Assembly: GCA_964531095.1 (NCBI GenBank)
Contig: CAZHED010000019.1
Span: 36,085 to 100,084, forward strand
Direction of reading: 5' to 3'
DNA from: Palsa-1150 sp964531095
GTDB lineage: Bacteria > Myxococcota_A > Polyangia > Polyangiales > Polyangiaceae
Length of the DNA: 64,000 nt
The notes beneath the pieces were generated by a model. It made no database searches and was not told the DNA's origin. It saw only the letters and a list, made by a program, of their open reading frames with translations. Position numbers and translations under genes: made by a program. This document shows, one piece after another, positions 1 through 8,943 of this stretch (position 1 is the first letter of the stretch; each line of letters starts with the position of its first letter).

Positions 1-681
1 GAGCTGCGCTTGCGCCTGCTCGACCGCGGCGTGCGCTGCCTGCGCGTTCGAACGCGCCGTGTCGACCTGGGCCCTGGGGACCGCTTGATCTTTGAGCAGC
101 GACTCGGCGCGCGCGAGGTCGGTGTCCGCCCGCGCAGACTCGGCCTGGGCGCGGGAGAGCGCGGCCTTCGCCGACTCGACCTGCGCGTCGTTGCCCGCGA
201 GCGACAGCGTCGACCCGGAGAGCTGCGCGCGCGCGGCCGACAGCCCGCCCCTCGACATCGCTTCGACGATGGCCACTTGGGCGTCCGCCGCCTGCGCCTG
301 TGCGCGCGCGGCGGCGACTTCTGCTTGCTGCTCCTTCTCCTTCGTCGCGAGGTCCGCCGGATCGATCTCGGCCAAGAGGTCGCCCCTCTTGACCTGCTGG
401 TTGTCGGCGACGTGCACGTGAAGCACGGCTCCGCCCACGCGCGTCGAAACGGTAACCGCATCGGCATCGACCTGCGCGTCGTCCGTGCTCTCTCGGCCGC
501 GCGACATCCAAGTGACCGTCGCGTACACGACGAGCGCAACGGCCACGACCATCCCGAGAATGAGATACGGTTTGGCGCGGCTCTTTTTTGGAACCAGGAC
601 CGGACCCGTGGCTTCGCTGAGAGGGGTGCCGGCGCGCTCGCCCCTCTCGGATAACGACTGGGTGCTCGCCGTCGAGGACAT
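1..681 (-). CDS. HlyD/EmrA-family membrane fusion protein, 3' end outside window
   Basis: The first 227 codons of a periplasmic adaptor of a tripartite exporter; the gene continues past base 1. It opens at ATG 681 with a cytoplasmic tail of about 33 residues containing KKSRAKPY, then one membrane anchor (about 34-52). A biotinyl-lipoyl half motif follows (DDAQVDADAVTVSTRVGG, with VADNQQVKRGDLLAEIDP), then a long Ala/Gln-rich coiled-coil hairpin starting near residue 108. The TDDAQVDA signature is typical of the EmrA branch, which pairs with MFS (EmrB) rather than RND pumps, so the next gene to the left may be an MFS exporter (inference). It is not part of the RND operon at 2.7-11.5 kb, from which a lipoprotein gene separates it. 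Confidence 0.88.
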   Translation of the reverse strand, partial: MSSTASTQSLSERGERAGTPLSEATGPVLVPKKSRAKPYLILGMVVAVALVVYATVTWMSRGRESTDDAQVDADAVTVSTRVGGAVLHVHVADNQQVKRGDLLAEIDPADLATKEKEQQAEVAAARAQAQAADAQVAIVEAMSRGGLSAARAQLSGSTLSLAGNDAQVESAKAALSRAQAESARADTDLARAESLLKDQAVPRAQVDTARSNAQAAHAAVEQAQAQL

Positions 682-1157
682 GGACTACTCCGATGGGGGG
701 GGCGACGGACGAACCGACCGAGCGAGATTCATGGTCGTTTTGCTCAACGCTCGGCCCTTCGTGCACGCCGCTTCACCGCGTGGACACCGGCTTCGACCGG
801 GGCGGGAGAAGTAGCACAGCGCCCCTCGTTCAGCCAGCGAGGGCGGAACGGTTGCCGCCCGCGCGGGCGCGGGGGCACATCGGTCTCGCATGTGGGTGCC
901 GCTTGCGATGTACCCAAGGCCGTTTGCTTCGACTTGTGTTGGCGCGGTCGCCGTCGCAAACTGAGAAATCGGGTGGGGGCAGGCGCGGGCTACCACCTTT
1001 GCGAACGTGCCTATCGGACACCCACCGATTTGCCGTTGAGACCCTGCGTCGGGATCGCCGACCCCCTGCGTCTCGGTCTCGATGGGGGCGCGACGCAAAC
1101 ACGTGCAGCGTGATACCGAAATCAACGTGTTCTCGCTCGAAGGAGACCATTTCTGGC
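682..1157. other. Divergent intergenic region without a gene
   Basis: This 476-base gap separates the adaptor gene on the minus strand from the lipoprotein gene on the plus strand, so it should hold both promoters. Open frames here lack a convincing start, family or codon pattern. The one structure seen is the inverted repeat at 966-1031. No clear -35/-10 pair was recognised. Confidence 0.5.
966..1031. repeat. Imperfect inverted repeat in divergent leader
   Basis: The arm AAATCGGGTGGG (966-977) pairs with CCCACCGATTT (1021-1031) over 11 base pairs with one bulged G, around a 43-nt loop. It lies about 125 bases upstream of the lipoprotein ATG. It could be an operator half-site pair or a leader hairpin; no T-tract follows, so an intrinsic terminator is unlikely. 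Confidence 0.4.
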
Positions 1158-2714
1158 ATGCCTATAGCTCGTTACCTCGCTTCGTTCGTTGCGGTCGCTT
1201 CGGTCGCTCTGCTCGGGTGGAGCTCCGGATGTGGGGGAAGTGACGCCAACGCGCCGAAAGCGGGGGAGGGCGGCGTGGGAGGCGGGTCCGGCGGCACCGG
1301 TGGCTCCGGGGGGATGTTCGTGATGTACGACGGCAACGTCACGAGCACGGGGTCTCACATCTGCAGCCAAGACGGCAACGTGTGCACGAACCTCTGCTCC
1401 GGAGGCACGACGACCATCACGGGCAAGGTCTTCGACCCCGCCGGGAACAATCCTGTGTATAACGCGGCCGTTTGGGTCCCCTACACGACGCCAGGCCCCA
1501 TGCCGGCCGGCCTCACGTGCAATTGCAGCGACCTCTACACGGGCGGGTTCGTCGGATCGTACGCCCTGACCAAGCCCGACGGGTCGTTCACGATCAAAGG
1601 CGCGCCATCGTCGAAAACGGGCGGATCGGTCCCGATCGTCGTGCAAGTCGGCAAGTGGCGCTACCAGACCAAAATCAGCGCGACGTGCGGCACGGACAAC
1701 AACGTTCCCGACAAGGCACTTCGACTCCCGCAAGGCCGATCCGGCACCAACGTGATGTTTCCGGGCGATCTTCCCAATATCGCGGTCTCCACCGGAAGCG
1801 CCGACACGCTCGAGTGCCTCCTCACGCGCGTGGGCGTCGACAAGCAGGAGTACGTCCCGGGGCCGGGCACGGCGGGGGGTGGACACGTCCACATTTATCA
1901 GGGGTCCCTTCCCACTTCGGCGCCGAACACATCGCCGCCGGCTCCGCAGTCGTCGATGGCGCTCTGGGACACGGTGCCGCACCTGACGCAATACGACGCC
2001 GTCCTTCTCTCGTGCGAAGGCGCCGCAACGGCGGGTACGCAGCCGCAGAATCTCTATGACTATGGCCAGGCCGGCGGGCGCGTCTTTGCCTCCCACTTCC
2101 ATTACCAGTGGTTTCTGGGCCAGCCGTTTCCCAACTTCGGCATGTGGTACACGTCGCGCTCGAACAACCTGGCGACCGCGTACGGAACCATTCAGACCAC
2201 ATTGCCCAACGGAAATCCCTTCTACGAGGGGCAGGCGCTGCTCGCGTTCCTCCAGGCCACGAATGCCGTCGACGCGAACAACGAGCTCGTCGTGTACCAG
2301 GCGCGCCACAACGTCGACGTTCCTGTGACTACGCCGCAGAACGCGATTCCCTGGATCAATTTCGACACGCCGAAGTCGACCTTCTTGCCCAACACGGTGA
2401 ATGATCCGCTGGTCTCCAGCGGGACGCTGAATTCGACGCTGTACTTCTCGTGGGACACGCAAGCCCCGGGAACCGAAACGGCGTGCGGGCGATTCGTGTA
2501 CAGCGACCTTCACGTCGGCGGGAACTCCGGGGACTACCAGGAATCGCCCATGGCGAACGGCCCTCCGCCCGGCGGGGTTGTGCCGGCGGGATGCAATTCC
2601 GGCGCGCCGCTCTCGAATCAGGAGAAGGCCCTGGAGTTCATGCTCTTCGACCTGACGTCTTGCCTCGCTCCCCCCGGCGGCGGCGCAGACGGTGGGATCG
2701 GCATTCCGCAGTAG
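1158..2714 (+). CDS. Surface lipoprotein with carboxypeptidase-regulatory-like domain
   Basis: A 518-residue lipoprotein. The ATG at 1158 is chosen because AAGGAG lies at 1140-1145 and a signal peptide follows at once, with lipidation Cys25 in the GWSSGC box. The frame stays open further upstream but without signal character. After a Gly-rich linker (about 32-52) comes a TITGKVFDPAGNNPVYNAAV motif, typical of the beta-sandwich carboxypeptidase-regulatory-like (CarboxypepD_reg) fold, then DGSFTIKGAP. The rest (about 200-510) has no domain I recognise; many Polyangiales lipoproteins share this layout. It is convergent with the efflux operon, 14 bases away. Function unknown; probably in the outer membrane or facing the periplasm. 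Confidence 0.8.
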   Translation: MPIARYLASFVAVASVALLGWSSGCGGSDANAPKAGEGGVGGGSGGTGGSGGMFVMYDGNVTSTGSHICSQDGNVCTNLCSGGTTTITGKVFDPAGNNPVYNAAVWVPYTTPGPMPAGLTCNCSDLYTGGFVGSYALTKPDGSFTIKGAPSSKTGGSVPIVVQVGKWRYQTKISATCGTDNNVPDKALRLPQGRSGTNVMFPGDLPNIAVSTGSADTLECLLTRVGVDKQEYVPGPGTAGGGHVHIYQGSLPTSAPNTSPPAPQSSMALWDTVPHLTQYDAVLLSCEGAATAGTQPQNLYDYGQAGGRVFASHFHYQWFLGQPFPNFGMWYTSRSNNLATAYGTIQTTLPNGNPFYEGQALLAFLQATNAVDANNELVVYQARHNVDVPVTTPQNAIPWINFDTPKSTFLPNTVNDPLVSSGTLNSTLYFSWDTQAPGTETACGRFVYSDLHVGGNSGDYQESPMANGPPPGGVVPAGCNSGAPLSNQEKALEFMLFDLTSCLAPPGGGADGGIGIPQ

Positions 2715-2728
2715 AGGTCGCCGGCAGG

Positions 2729-5700
2729 TCAGTGCGCGGCGGCGGTCGCCGGGGGCCGGCCCTCGGCCGACGTCGCCGCGCCGGATCGGCGCCGCTTGAG
2801 CTGCTCGAGCGCGAGGTAGACGACCGGGGTCGTATAGAGCGTGACGAGCTGCGACGCGAAGAGACCACCCACGATCGTGATTCCCAGCGGACGGCGCAGC
2901 TCGGAGCCCAGGCCATGGCCGAAGGCGAGCGGGAGCGCGCCGAACAGCGCCGCGCAGGTGGTCATCAAGATGGGACGAAAGCGCATGAGCGCCGCGCGCA
3001 GAATGGCGTCCTCCGGCTTGGCGCCATCGCTGCGCTGCGCGTCGAGCGCGAAGTCGACCATCAGTATCGCGTTCTTCTTGACGATTCCAATGAGCAGGAG
3101 AAGGCCCACGATCGCAATGATATCGAGCTGCGCGCCGAACAGCATCAACGCCACGAGCGCGCCGATTCCCGCCGACGGCAACGTGGACAAGATCGTCACC
3201 GGGTGGATGTAACTCTCGTAGAGCATTCCGAGTACCACGTAGACCGCGAGCAGGGCGGCGCCGACCAGCAGCGGCTCGCTCTTGAGCGACGCAGTAAATG
3301 CCTGCGCCGTGCCCTGAAAGTCGGCGTGGATGCTTGGCGGAAGGTGCAAGGCGAGCTCGGTCTGGTGAATCGCGTCGACCGCCTGCCCGAGCGAGGCGCC
3401 CTCCGTCAAGTTGAACGAGAGCGTAGTCGCGGGAAACTGCCCATTATGGTTGATGATGAGCGGCGTCATCGACAGCGACGTCTTGGCGATGGCTCGCAGC
3501 GGAACCGCGCCCCCGCTCGCGCTCTTCACGTAAATGCCGTCGAGTGAGTCCGGCGTCTGCCGGTACGGCTCCGCCGCTTCCATGACGACGTAGTACTCGT
3601 TCATCTGCGTGTACATCTTCGCCACGAGTCGTTGCCCGTAGGAGTCGTACAGTGCATCGTCGATCATCTGCGCGGTCACGCCGACGCGCGCGGCGGTGTC
3701 GCGGTCAATCTCGACGCTGACCTGCAGTCCCGAGTTCTGCTGATCGCTGTTCAGGTCTTTGAGCTGCGGGAGCTTGCGGAAGGCGTCGAGCATCTTCGGC
3801 GCCCAGGCTTGCAGCTCGGCGAGGTTCGCGTCCTCGATGGTGTACTGATACTGAGTCCGCGCCATTCGCCCGCCGACGTTCACCTCTTGTCGGGACTGCA
3901 GATACGTGGCGATCCCTTCGATCTTCGACAGCCTTCCTCGAAGCCGGGCGAGAACGTCGTCCGCGGTCGCCCTCCGCGGGGGCAGAGGTTTCAACGTGAT
4001 GAAGGCCGACCCGGTATTGCCCGTTCCCATCCCGCCCGAACCGATGAACGCCACGTAGGAGTCGATATCCGGATCGCTGCTCAAGACCTTGTTCACCTGC
4101 GTCTGCAGGCGGAACATCTCCGGATAGGACGCGTCTTGCGCGGCCTGGGTCGAGCCCATGAGCAAGCCCGTGTCTTGCTGCGGAAATAGTCCCTTCGGAA
4201 CGACGACGAATAGCGCCACGTTCGCCGCGACGGTCAGCAGCGTGACCAAGAGCATCGCCGCGCGGTGCGCGAGCGCCCAGCGCAGCCCGCGCTCGTAGAA
4301 TGCCAGAGTCGCGTCGAACACCCTCTCCGAGGCGCGGTAGAGCCACCCGTGCGACGGGGGCTCGCGGCGGAGCATTCGCGAGCACATCATCGGCGTGAGC
4401 GTGAGCGACACGAGCGCCGACATCGCGACCGCCGCGCTCAACGTGACCGCAAACTCGCGGAATAGACGTCCGACGAGGCCGCCCATGAGCAGGATGGGCA
4501 CGAAGACGGCGAGGAGGGACACAGTGATCGACACGATCGTGAAACCGATTTGCTTCGCGCCCTGGAAGGCAGCGTCGAGAGGCGAATGACCGTGCTCGAT
4601 TGCGCGGGTGATATTTTCGGTGACGACGATGGCGTCGTCGACGACGAACCCCGTCGAGATGGTGAGCGCCATGAGCGAGAGATTGTCGATGCTGTAGTGC
4701 AAGAGATACATCGCGCCGAAGGTACCCAGCAGCGAAAGCGGCATCGCCACCGTCGGCACGACCGTCGTCCGCCAAGACCGCAAGAAGGCGAAGACCACGA
4801 CGACGACGAGCGCGACGCTCAAGCACAGCGTCTTTTCGACGTCGGCGACCGAGGCGCGGATCGTCTGCGTGCGGTCGCTGCTCACTTCAATCTTGATCGC
4901 CGGCGAGATCGACGTCGCCAGCTCGGGCAGGAGCGCGAGCACCCGCCCGTTCGTCTCGATGATGTTCGCGTCCGGCTGCTTGCGGACGATGAGGAGCACC
5001 GCGCGCCGCCCGTCCGCCCAGCCCGCGACGCGATCGTTCTGAACGCTGTTGGACACCCGCGCCACGTCGCCTAGGCGCGCGGTCGTCTCCCCGCTCTGGG
5101 CGACGACGAGCGGTTCGTACCCACGCGCGTCGAAGACCTGATCGTTCGCTCCAATCGTCGAAGACTGGACTCTTCCGACGATGGTCCCCTTTGCCTCGTC
5201 CGCGGTCGTCGCCGAGAGCGCGTTGCGAACGTCGGCCGAGCTCACCCCCATGCCCGCGAGCGAGCTCGGGTCGAGCTGCACGCGTACCGCGGGCTGCTGG
5301 CCCCCGGCGACCGACACCTGACCGACGCCGTGCACCTGGGAAATCTTCTGCGCCAGGATGTTGTTCGCGGCGTCGAAGACCTGCGCGAGCGGCAGTGTGT
5401 CGCTGGTCAATGCGATGATGAGGGTCGGCGCGTCGGAAGGGTTGACCTTCCGATAAGTCGGCTTCAGCGGGAGCGTGGGGGGAAGCTCGCCCCCCGCCGC
5501 GGCGATCGCCGCCTGCACGTCGCGGGCGGCGGTGTCGACGTTGCGGTCCAGGTCGAACTGGAGCGTGAGGGAGGTCGCCCCGAGGGTGCTCATCGACGTC
5601 ATCTCGGTCAGCCCCGCGATGCGCCCGAAGCGCCGCTCGAGCGGCGTCGCCACCGACGACGCCATCGTCTCCGGGCTCGCCCCCGGCAGGCTGGCGCTCA

Positions 5701-5839
5701 CCTGAATCGTCGGGTAGTCGACCCGCGGAAGCGGCGCGACGGGCAGCTGGAAGAAGGCTGCGATCCCCGCGAGCATCACCGCCGCCGCGAGCAGCGACGT
5801 GGCCACCGGGCGCCGAATGAACGGCGCCGAGATGCTCAC
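2729..5839 (-). CDS. mdtC: RND multidrug efflux permease, MdtC-like
   Basis: Inner-membrane proton-driven drug exporter of the AcrB/HAE1 family, 1036 residues. It begins APFIRRPVATSLLAAAVML, the usual first transmembrane helix, and ends shortly after TM12. The proton-relay residues are present: VDDAI in TM4 and GIVKKNAILMVDFAL in TM10. The start is GTG 5839, which overlaps the stop of the upstream permease gene as GTGA; the frame stays open for 83 codons above this but inside the neighbour gene and without membrane character. Two different permeases in one operon match the MdtBC heteromer of enterobacteria. Subfamily (MdtC rather than MdtB or MexD) is inferred from operon order. Confidence 0.93.
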   Translation of the reverse strand: MSISAPFIRRPVATSLLAAAVMLAGIAAFFQLPVAPLPRVDYPTIQVSASLPGASPETMASSVATPLERRFGRIAGLTEMTSMSTLGATSLTLQFDLDRNVDTAARDVQAAIAAAGGELPPTLPLKPTYRKVNPSDAPTLIIALTSDTLPLAQVFDAANNILAQKISQVHGVGQVSVAGGQQPAVRVQLDPSSLAGMGVSSADVRNALSATTADEAKGTIVGRVQSSTIGANDQVFDARGYEPLVVAQSGETTARLGDVARVSNSVQNDRVAGWADGRRAVLLIVRKQPDANIIETNGRVLALLPELATSISPAIKIEVSSDRTQTIRASVADVEKTLCLSVALVVVVVFAFLRSWRTTVVPTVAMPLSLLGTFGAMYLLHYSIDNLSLMALTISTGFVVDDAIVVTENITRAIEHGHSPLDAAFQGAKQIGFTIVSITVSLLAVFVPILLMGGLVGRLFREFAVTLSAAVAMSALVSLTLTPMMCSRMLRREPPSHGWLYRASERVFDATLAFYERGLRWALAHRAAMLLVTLLTVAANVALFVVVPKGLFPQQDTGLLMGSTQAAQDASYPEMFRLQTQVNKVLSSDPDIDSYVAFIGSGGMGTGNTGSAFITLKPLPPRRATADDVLARLRGRLSKIEGIATYLQSRQEVNVGGRMARTQYQYTIEDANLAELQAWAPKMLDAFRKLPQLKDLNSDQQNSGLQVSVEIDRDTAARVGVTAQMIDDALYDSYGQRLVAKMYTQMNEYYVVMEAAEPYRQTPDSLDGIYVKSASGGAVPLRAIAKTSLSMTPLIINHNGQFPATTLSFNLTEGASLGQAVDAIHQTELALHLPPSIHADFQGTAQAFTASLKSEPLLVGAALLAVYVVLGMLYESYIHPVTILSTLPSAGIGALVALMLFGAQLDIIAIVGLLLLIGIVKKNAILMVDFALDAQRSDGAKPEDAILRAALMRFRPILMTTCAALFGALPLAFGHGLGSELRRPLGITIVGGLFASQLVTLYTTPVVYLALEQLKRRRSGAATSAEGRPPATAAAH

Positions 5840-8800
5840 GCGGCCTCCGTCGCTACCCGCGCGCGTCCGCGCGAACGAGACAGCCACCGGCCCAGGCGGT
5901 CCATGTACAGGTAGACGACCGGCGTCGTGTAGAGAGTGAGGATTTGAGAGAAGAGCAATCCGCCCACGATCGTGATCCCGAGGGGTCGGCGGAGCTCCGA
6001 CCCCATGCCGGTCCCGAGCGCGAGCGGCAGCCCTCCCAAGAGCGCCGCCAAGGTGGTCATCATGATGGGCCGAAACCTGAGGAGACACGCCTGGTGAATG
6101 GCCTCCTCGGGGCTCACCCGCTGGGTGCGCTCCGCTTCGAGCGCAAAGTCGATCATCATGATTGCGTTCTTTTTGACGATCCCGATGAGGAGGATGACCC
6201 CGATGAGCGCGATGACCCCGAAGTCCGTTCGGCCCACATAAAGCGCCAAGAGGGCACCGACACCCGCCGACGGCAAAGTGGAGATGATCGTGACCGGGTG
6301 GATGTAGCTCTCGTAGAGCACACCAAGGACGATATAAACGGTGACTATGGCCGCGGCGATGAGCAGCGGCTCGCTTGCCAGCGAGTCGTTGAACGCCTGG
6401 GCGGTCCCCACGAAGTCCGAATGCACGCTCGCCGGAGTGCCGATGCGCGTCTGCGCCGCTTGGATCGCTTTCACGGCGTCGCCCAGCGATTCGCCCGGAG
6501 CGAGGTTGAACGAAATGGTTACCGCCGGAAACTGCCCCTGATGGTTGACCGCCAGCGGCGCCGTGGTGGTCGCGCGGTGCACCATCGCGCTGAGCGGCGC
6601 GGGCACCCCATTGGCCGACCGCACGAAGATGTTATCGAGCGCGGCGGCGGTGCGGGCCATCTCCGGCTTGATCTCGAGAATGACGCGGTAGAGATTGAGC
6701 TGCGTGAAAATGATCGACACCTGGCGCTGGCCGAACGCGTCGTAAAGGGTGCTGTCGACCAACTGGGGCGAGATGCCGAGGCGCGACGCGGTGTCGCGGT
6801 CGATCGTCAGCGAGACCTGCAGTCCGGCCGTCTCTTCGTCGCTCGCGACGTCGCGCAACGTGCGCTCGTTCTTCAGCTCCGCGAGGAGGCGGGGCGCCCA
6901 CGTTGCCAGCTCGTTCGGGTCGGCGTCCTCCAACGTGTATTGGTACTGCGTGCGGCTGACGCGGCTGTCGATCTGCAGGTCTTGCACCGACTGCAAGTAG
7001 AGCTGGATCCCGTCGACGGCGGCGACTCTGGGCTTCAGGCGCGCGATGATCTCGGCAGCGGTCGTCTTGCGCTGGTCGATCGGCTTTAGCGTGATCGACA
7101 TTCGTCCGCTGTTGGTCGTCGGATTGGTACCGTCCGAGCCGATGTACGAGGCGACGGTCTGCACGTCGGGATCGGCGAGGATGACGTCGGCCAGAGCGCG
7201 CTGAAGCGACATCATCTTCGGGAAAGAGACGTCGGGAGCCGCCTCGGAGACACCGAGAATCATCCCGGTGTCCTGCTCGGGGAAAAAGCCTTTCGGCACC
7301 GCGATCGCCAGGACGACCGTCATCCCGAGGGTCGCGATCGTCACGACGAGGGTGGTCAGCTTGTGCCGCAACACGACGCGCAGCCCGCGGTCGTAGAGGG
7401 CGATCGTGCCTTCGAACGCGCGCTCCGACCATCGGTACAACGCGCTGCGGTCATGCCGCTCCGGCCGCAACAGATGGGCGCACATCATCGGCGTCAACGT
7501 GAGCGACAGGAGCGCGGAGACACCGATCGACACGGCGAGCGTGACCGCGAACTCCCGAAACAGGCGGCCGATGAGCCCACCCATGAAGAGAAGGGGGATG
7601 AGCACCGCAACGAGGGAGACCGTGAGCGACACGATCGTGAAGCCGATCTGCCCGGCTCCCTTCAGCGCCGCTTCGAACGGCCTCTCGCCCGCCTCGATAT
7701 AGCGAGCGATGTTCTCGATCATGACGATCGCGTCGTCGACGACGAAGCCCGTCGCGACGGTCAGCGCCATCAGCGACAGGTTGTTCAGGCTGTAGCCGGC
7801 CAGGTACATCACGCCGAACGTGCCGATGAGCGACAGCGGGACGGTGATGCTCGGAATCAACGTGGCGCGCACGTTGCGTAGAAAGACGAAGATCACGGCC
7901 ACGACGAGGCCGACGGTGATCACCAGCGTCCGCTCGACGTCAGCCACCGAGGCCCGCACCGTCTCCGTGCGATCGCTGAGAATCTTCACGTCGATGCCTT
8001 GGGGCAGCGACGCCTGGAGCTGCGGGAGCAGGGCCTTCACCCGATCGGCCACCTGGATGACGTTGGCGCCCGGTTGGCGCTGGACGTTCAAGATGATCGC
8101 CCGCTTGTCGTTCGCCCAGCCCGCGAGCTGGTCGTTCTCGACTCCGTCGATGACGTTCGCCACGTCGGCGAGGCGAATGGGGGATCCGTTGGCATACGCG
8201 ATGACGAGCGGCTTGAACCCTTCGGCTCGATAGAGCTGATCGTTGGTCTGTAGCGCGTAGTCCTGTCTCGGGCCGTCGATGTTCCCCTTGGGCTGATTGA
8301 TGTTGGCGGCCACGAGCGCCGCGCGCACGTCTTCCAGAGTGAGGCCGGCACCCGCCAGCGACTGGGGGTCTACCTGGACGCGGACTGCCGGCTTCTGGCC
8401 GCCGTTGATGGTCACGAGTCCCACCCCCGACACTTGCGAGATCTTCTGCGCCAGGATCGAGTCGGCGAAGTCGTCTACTTGGTCGAGCGGAAGGACGTCC
8501 GAGCTGATGGCAATCGTCAGGATCGGCTGGTCCGCCGGGTTGCTCTTCGAATACGTCGGCGGCGTCGGAAGCTGGGCGGGCAGCAGGCTCGACGCGGCGT
8601 TGATCGCCGCTTGCACGTCCTGCTGGGCGGCGTCGATGCTGCGGTCGAGATCGAACTGAAGAGTGACCTGCGAGTAGCCGAAGCTCGAGACGCTGGTCAT
8701 CTGCGTCAGCGACGGCATCTGCCCGAACTGGCGTTCGAGGGGCGTCGTCACCGCCGAAGACATCGTCTCGGCGCTTCCACCGGGCAGGTACGTGGAGACG

Positions 8801-8943
8801 ACGATGGTCGGGTAGTCGACCTGCGGGAGCGCCGACACCGGAAGCTGCGTGAACGCCGCCAGACCGACCAGAAGCAGACCCACCATGAGGAGCGTCGTTG
8901 CGACCGGCCGCCGAATGAACGGCTCGGACACTCCGCCACTCAT
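5836..8943 (-). CDS. mdtB: RND multidrug efflux permease, MdtB-like
   Basis: Second RND permease, 1035 residues, homologous throughout to the next gene. It starts SEPFIRRPVATTLLMVGL and carries VDDAIVMIEN in TM4 and GIVKKNAIMMIDFALEAER in TM10, the charged residues used for proton translocation. The two large periplasmic loops (about 30-330 and 560-870) are full length, so the drug-binding and funnel domains should be intact. ATG 8943 overlaps the stop of the adaptor gene as ATGA; its own stop overlaps the next start as GTGA. Such coupling fits production of both permeases in fixed ratio for a mixed trimer (inference). Confidence 0.94.
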   Translation of the reverse strand: MSGGVSEPFIRRPVATTLLMVGLLLVGLAAFTQLPVSALPQVDYPTIVVSTYLPGGSAETMSSAVTTPLERQFGQMPSLTQMTSVSSFGYSQVTLQFDLDRSIDAAQQDVQAAINAASSLLPAQLPTPPTYSKSNPADQPILTIAISSDVLPLDQVDDFADSILAQKISQVSGVGLVTINGGQKPAVRVQVDPQSLAGAGLTLEDVRAALVAANINQPKGNIDGPRQDYALQTNDQLYRAEGFKPLVIAYANGSPIRLADVANVIDGVENDQLAGWANDKRAIILNVQRQPGANVIQVADRVKALLPQLQASLPQGIDVKILSDRTETVRASVADVERTLVITVGLVVAVIFVFLRNVRATLIPSITVPLSLIGTFGVMYLAGYSLNNLSLMALTVATGFVVDDAIVMIENIARYIEAGERPFEAALKGAGQIGFTIVSLTVSLVAVLIPLLFMGGLIGRLFREFAVTLAVSIGVSALLSLTLTPMMCAHLLRPERHDRSALYRWSERAFEGTIALYDRGLRVVLRHKLTTLVVTIATLGMTVVLAIAVPKGFFPEQDTGMILGVSEAAPDVSFPKMMSLQRALADVILADPDVQTVASYIGSDGTNPTTNSGRMSITLKPIDQRKTTAAEIIARLKPRVAAVDGIQLYLQSVQDLQIDSRVSRTQYQYTLEDADPNELATWAPRLLAELKNERTLRDVASDEETAGLQVSLTIDRDTASRLGISPQLVDSTLYDAFGQRQVSIIFTQLNLYRVILEIKPEMARTAAALDNIFVRSANGVPAPLSAMVHRATTTAPLAVNHQGQFPAVTISFNLAPGESLGDAVKAIQAAQTRIGTPASVHSDFVGTAQAFNDSLASEPLLIAAAIVTVYIVLGVLYESYIHPVTIISTLPSAGVGALLALYVGRTDFGVIALIGVILLIGIVKKNAIMMIDFALEAERTQRVSPEEAIHQACLLRFRPIMMTTLAALLGGLPLALGTGMGSELRRPLGITIVGGLLFSQILTLYTTPVVYLYMDRLGRWLSRSRGRARVATEAA

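Noticed and set aside
693..1157. Upstream extension of the lipoprotein gene
   Set aside because: It would hide the signal peptide deep inside; AAGGAG before ATG 1158 is better.
1122..2513. 463-codon minus-strand frame opposite the first lipoprotein
   Set aside because: Shadow of a frame with a signal peptide and domain motif on the other strand.
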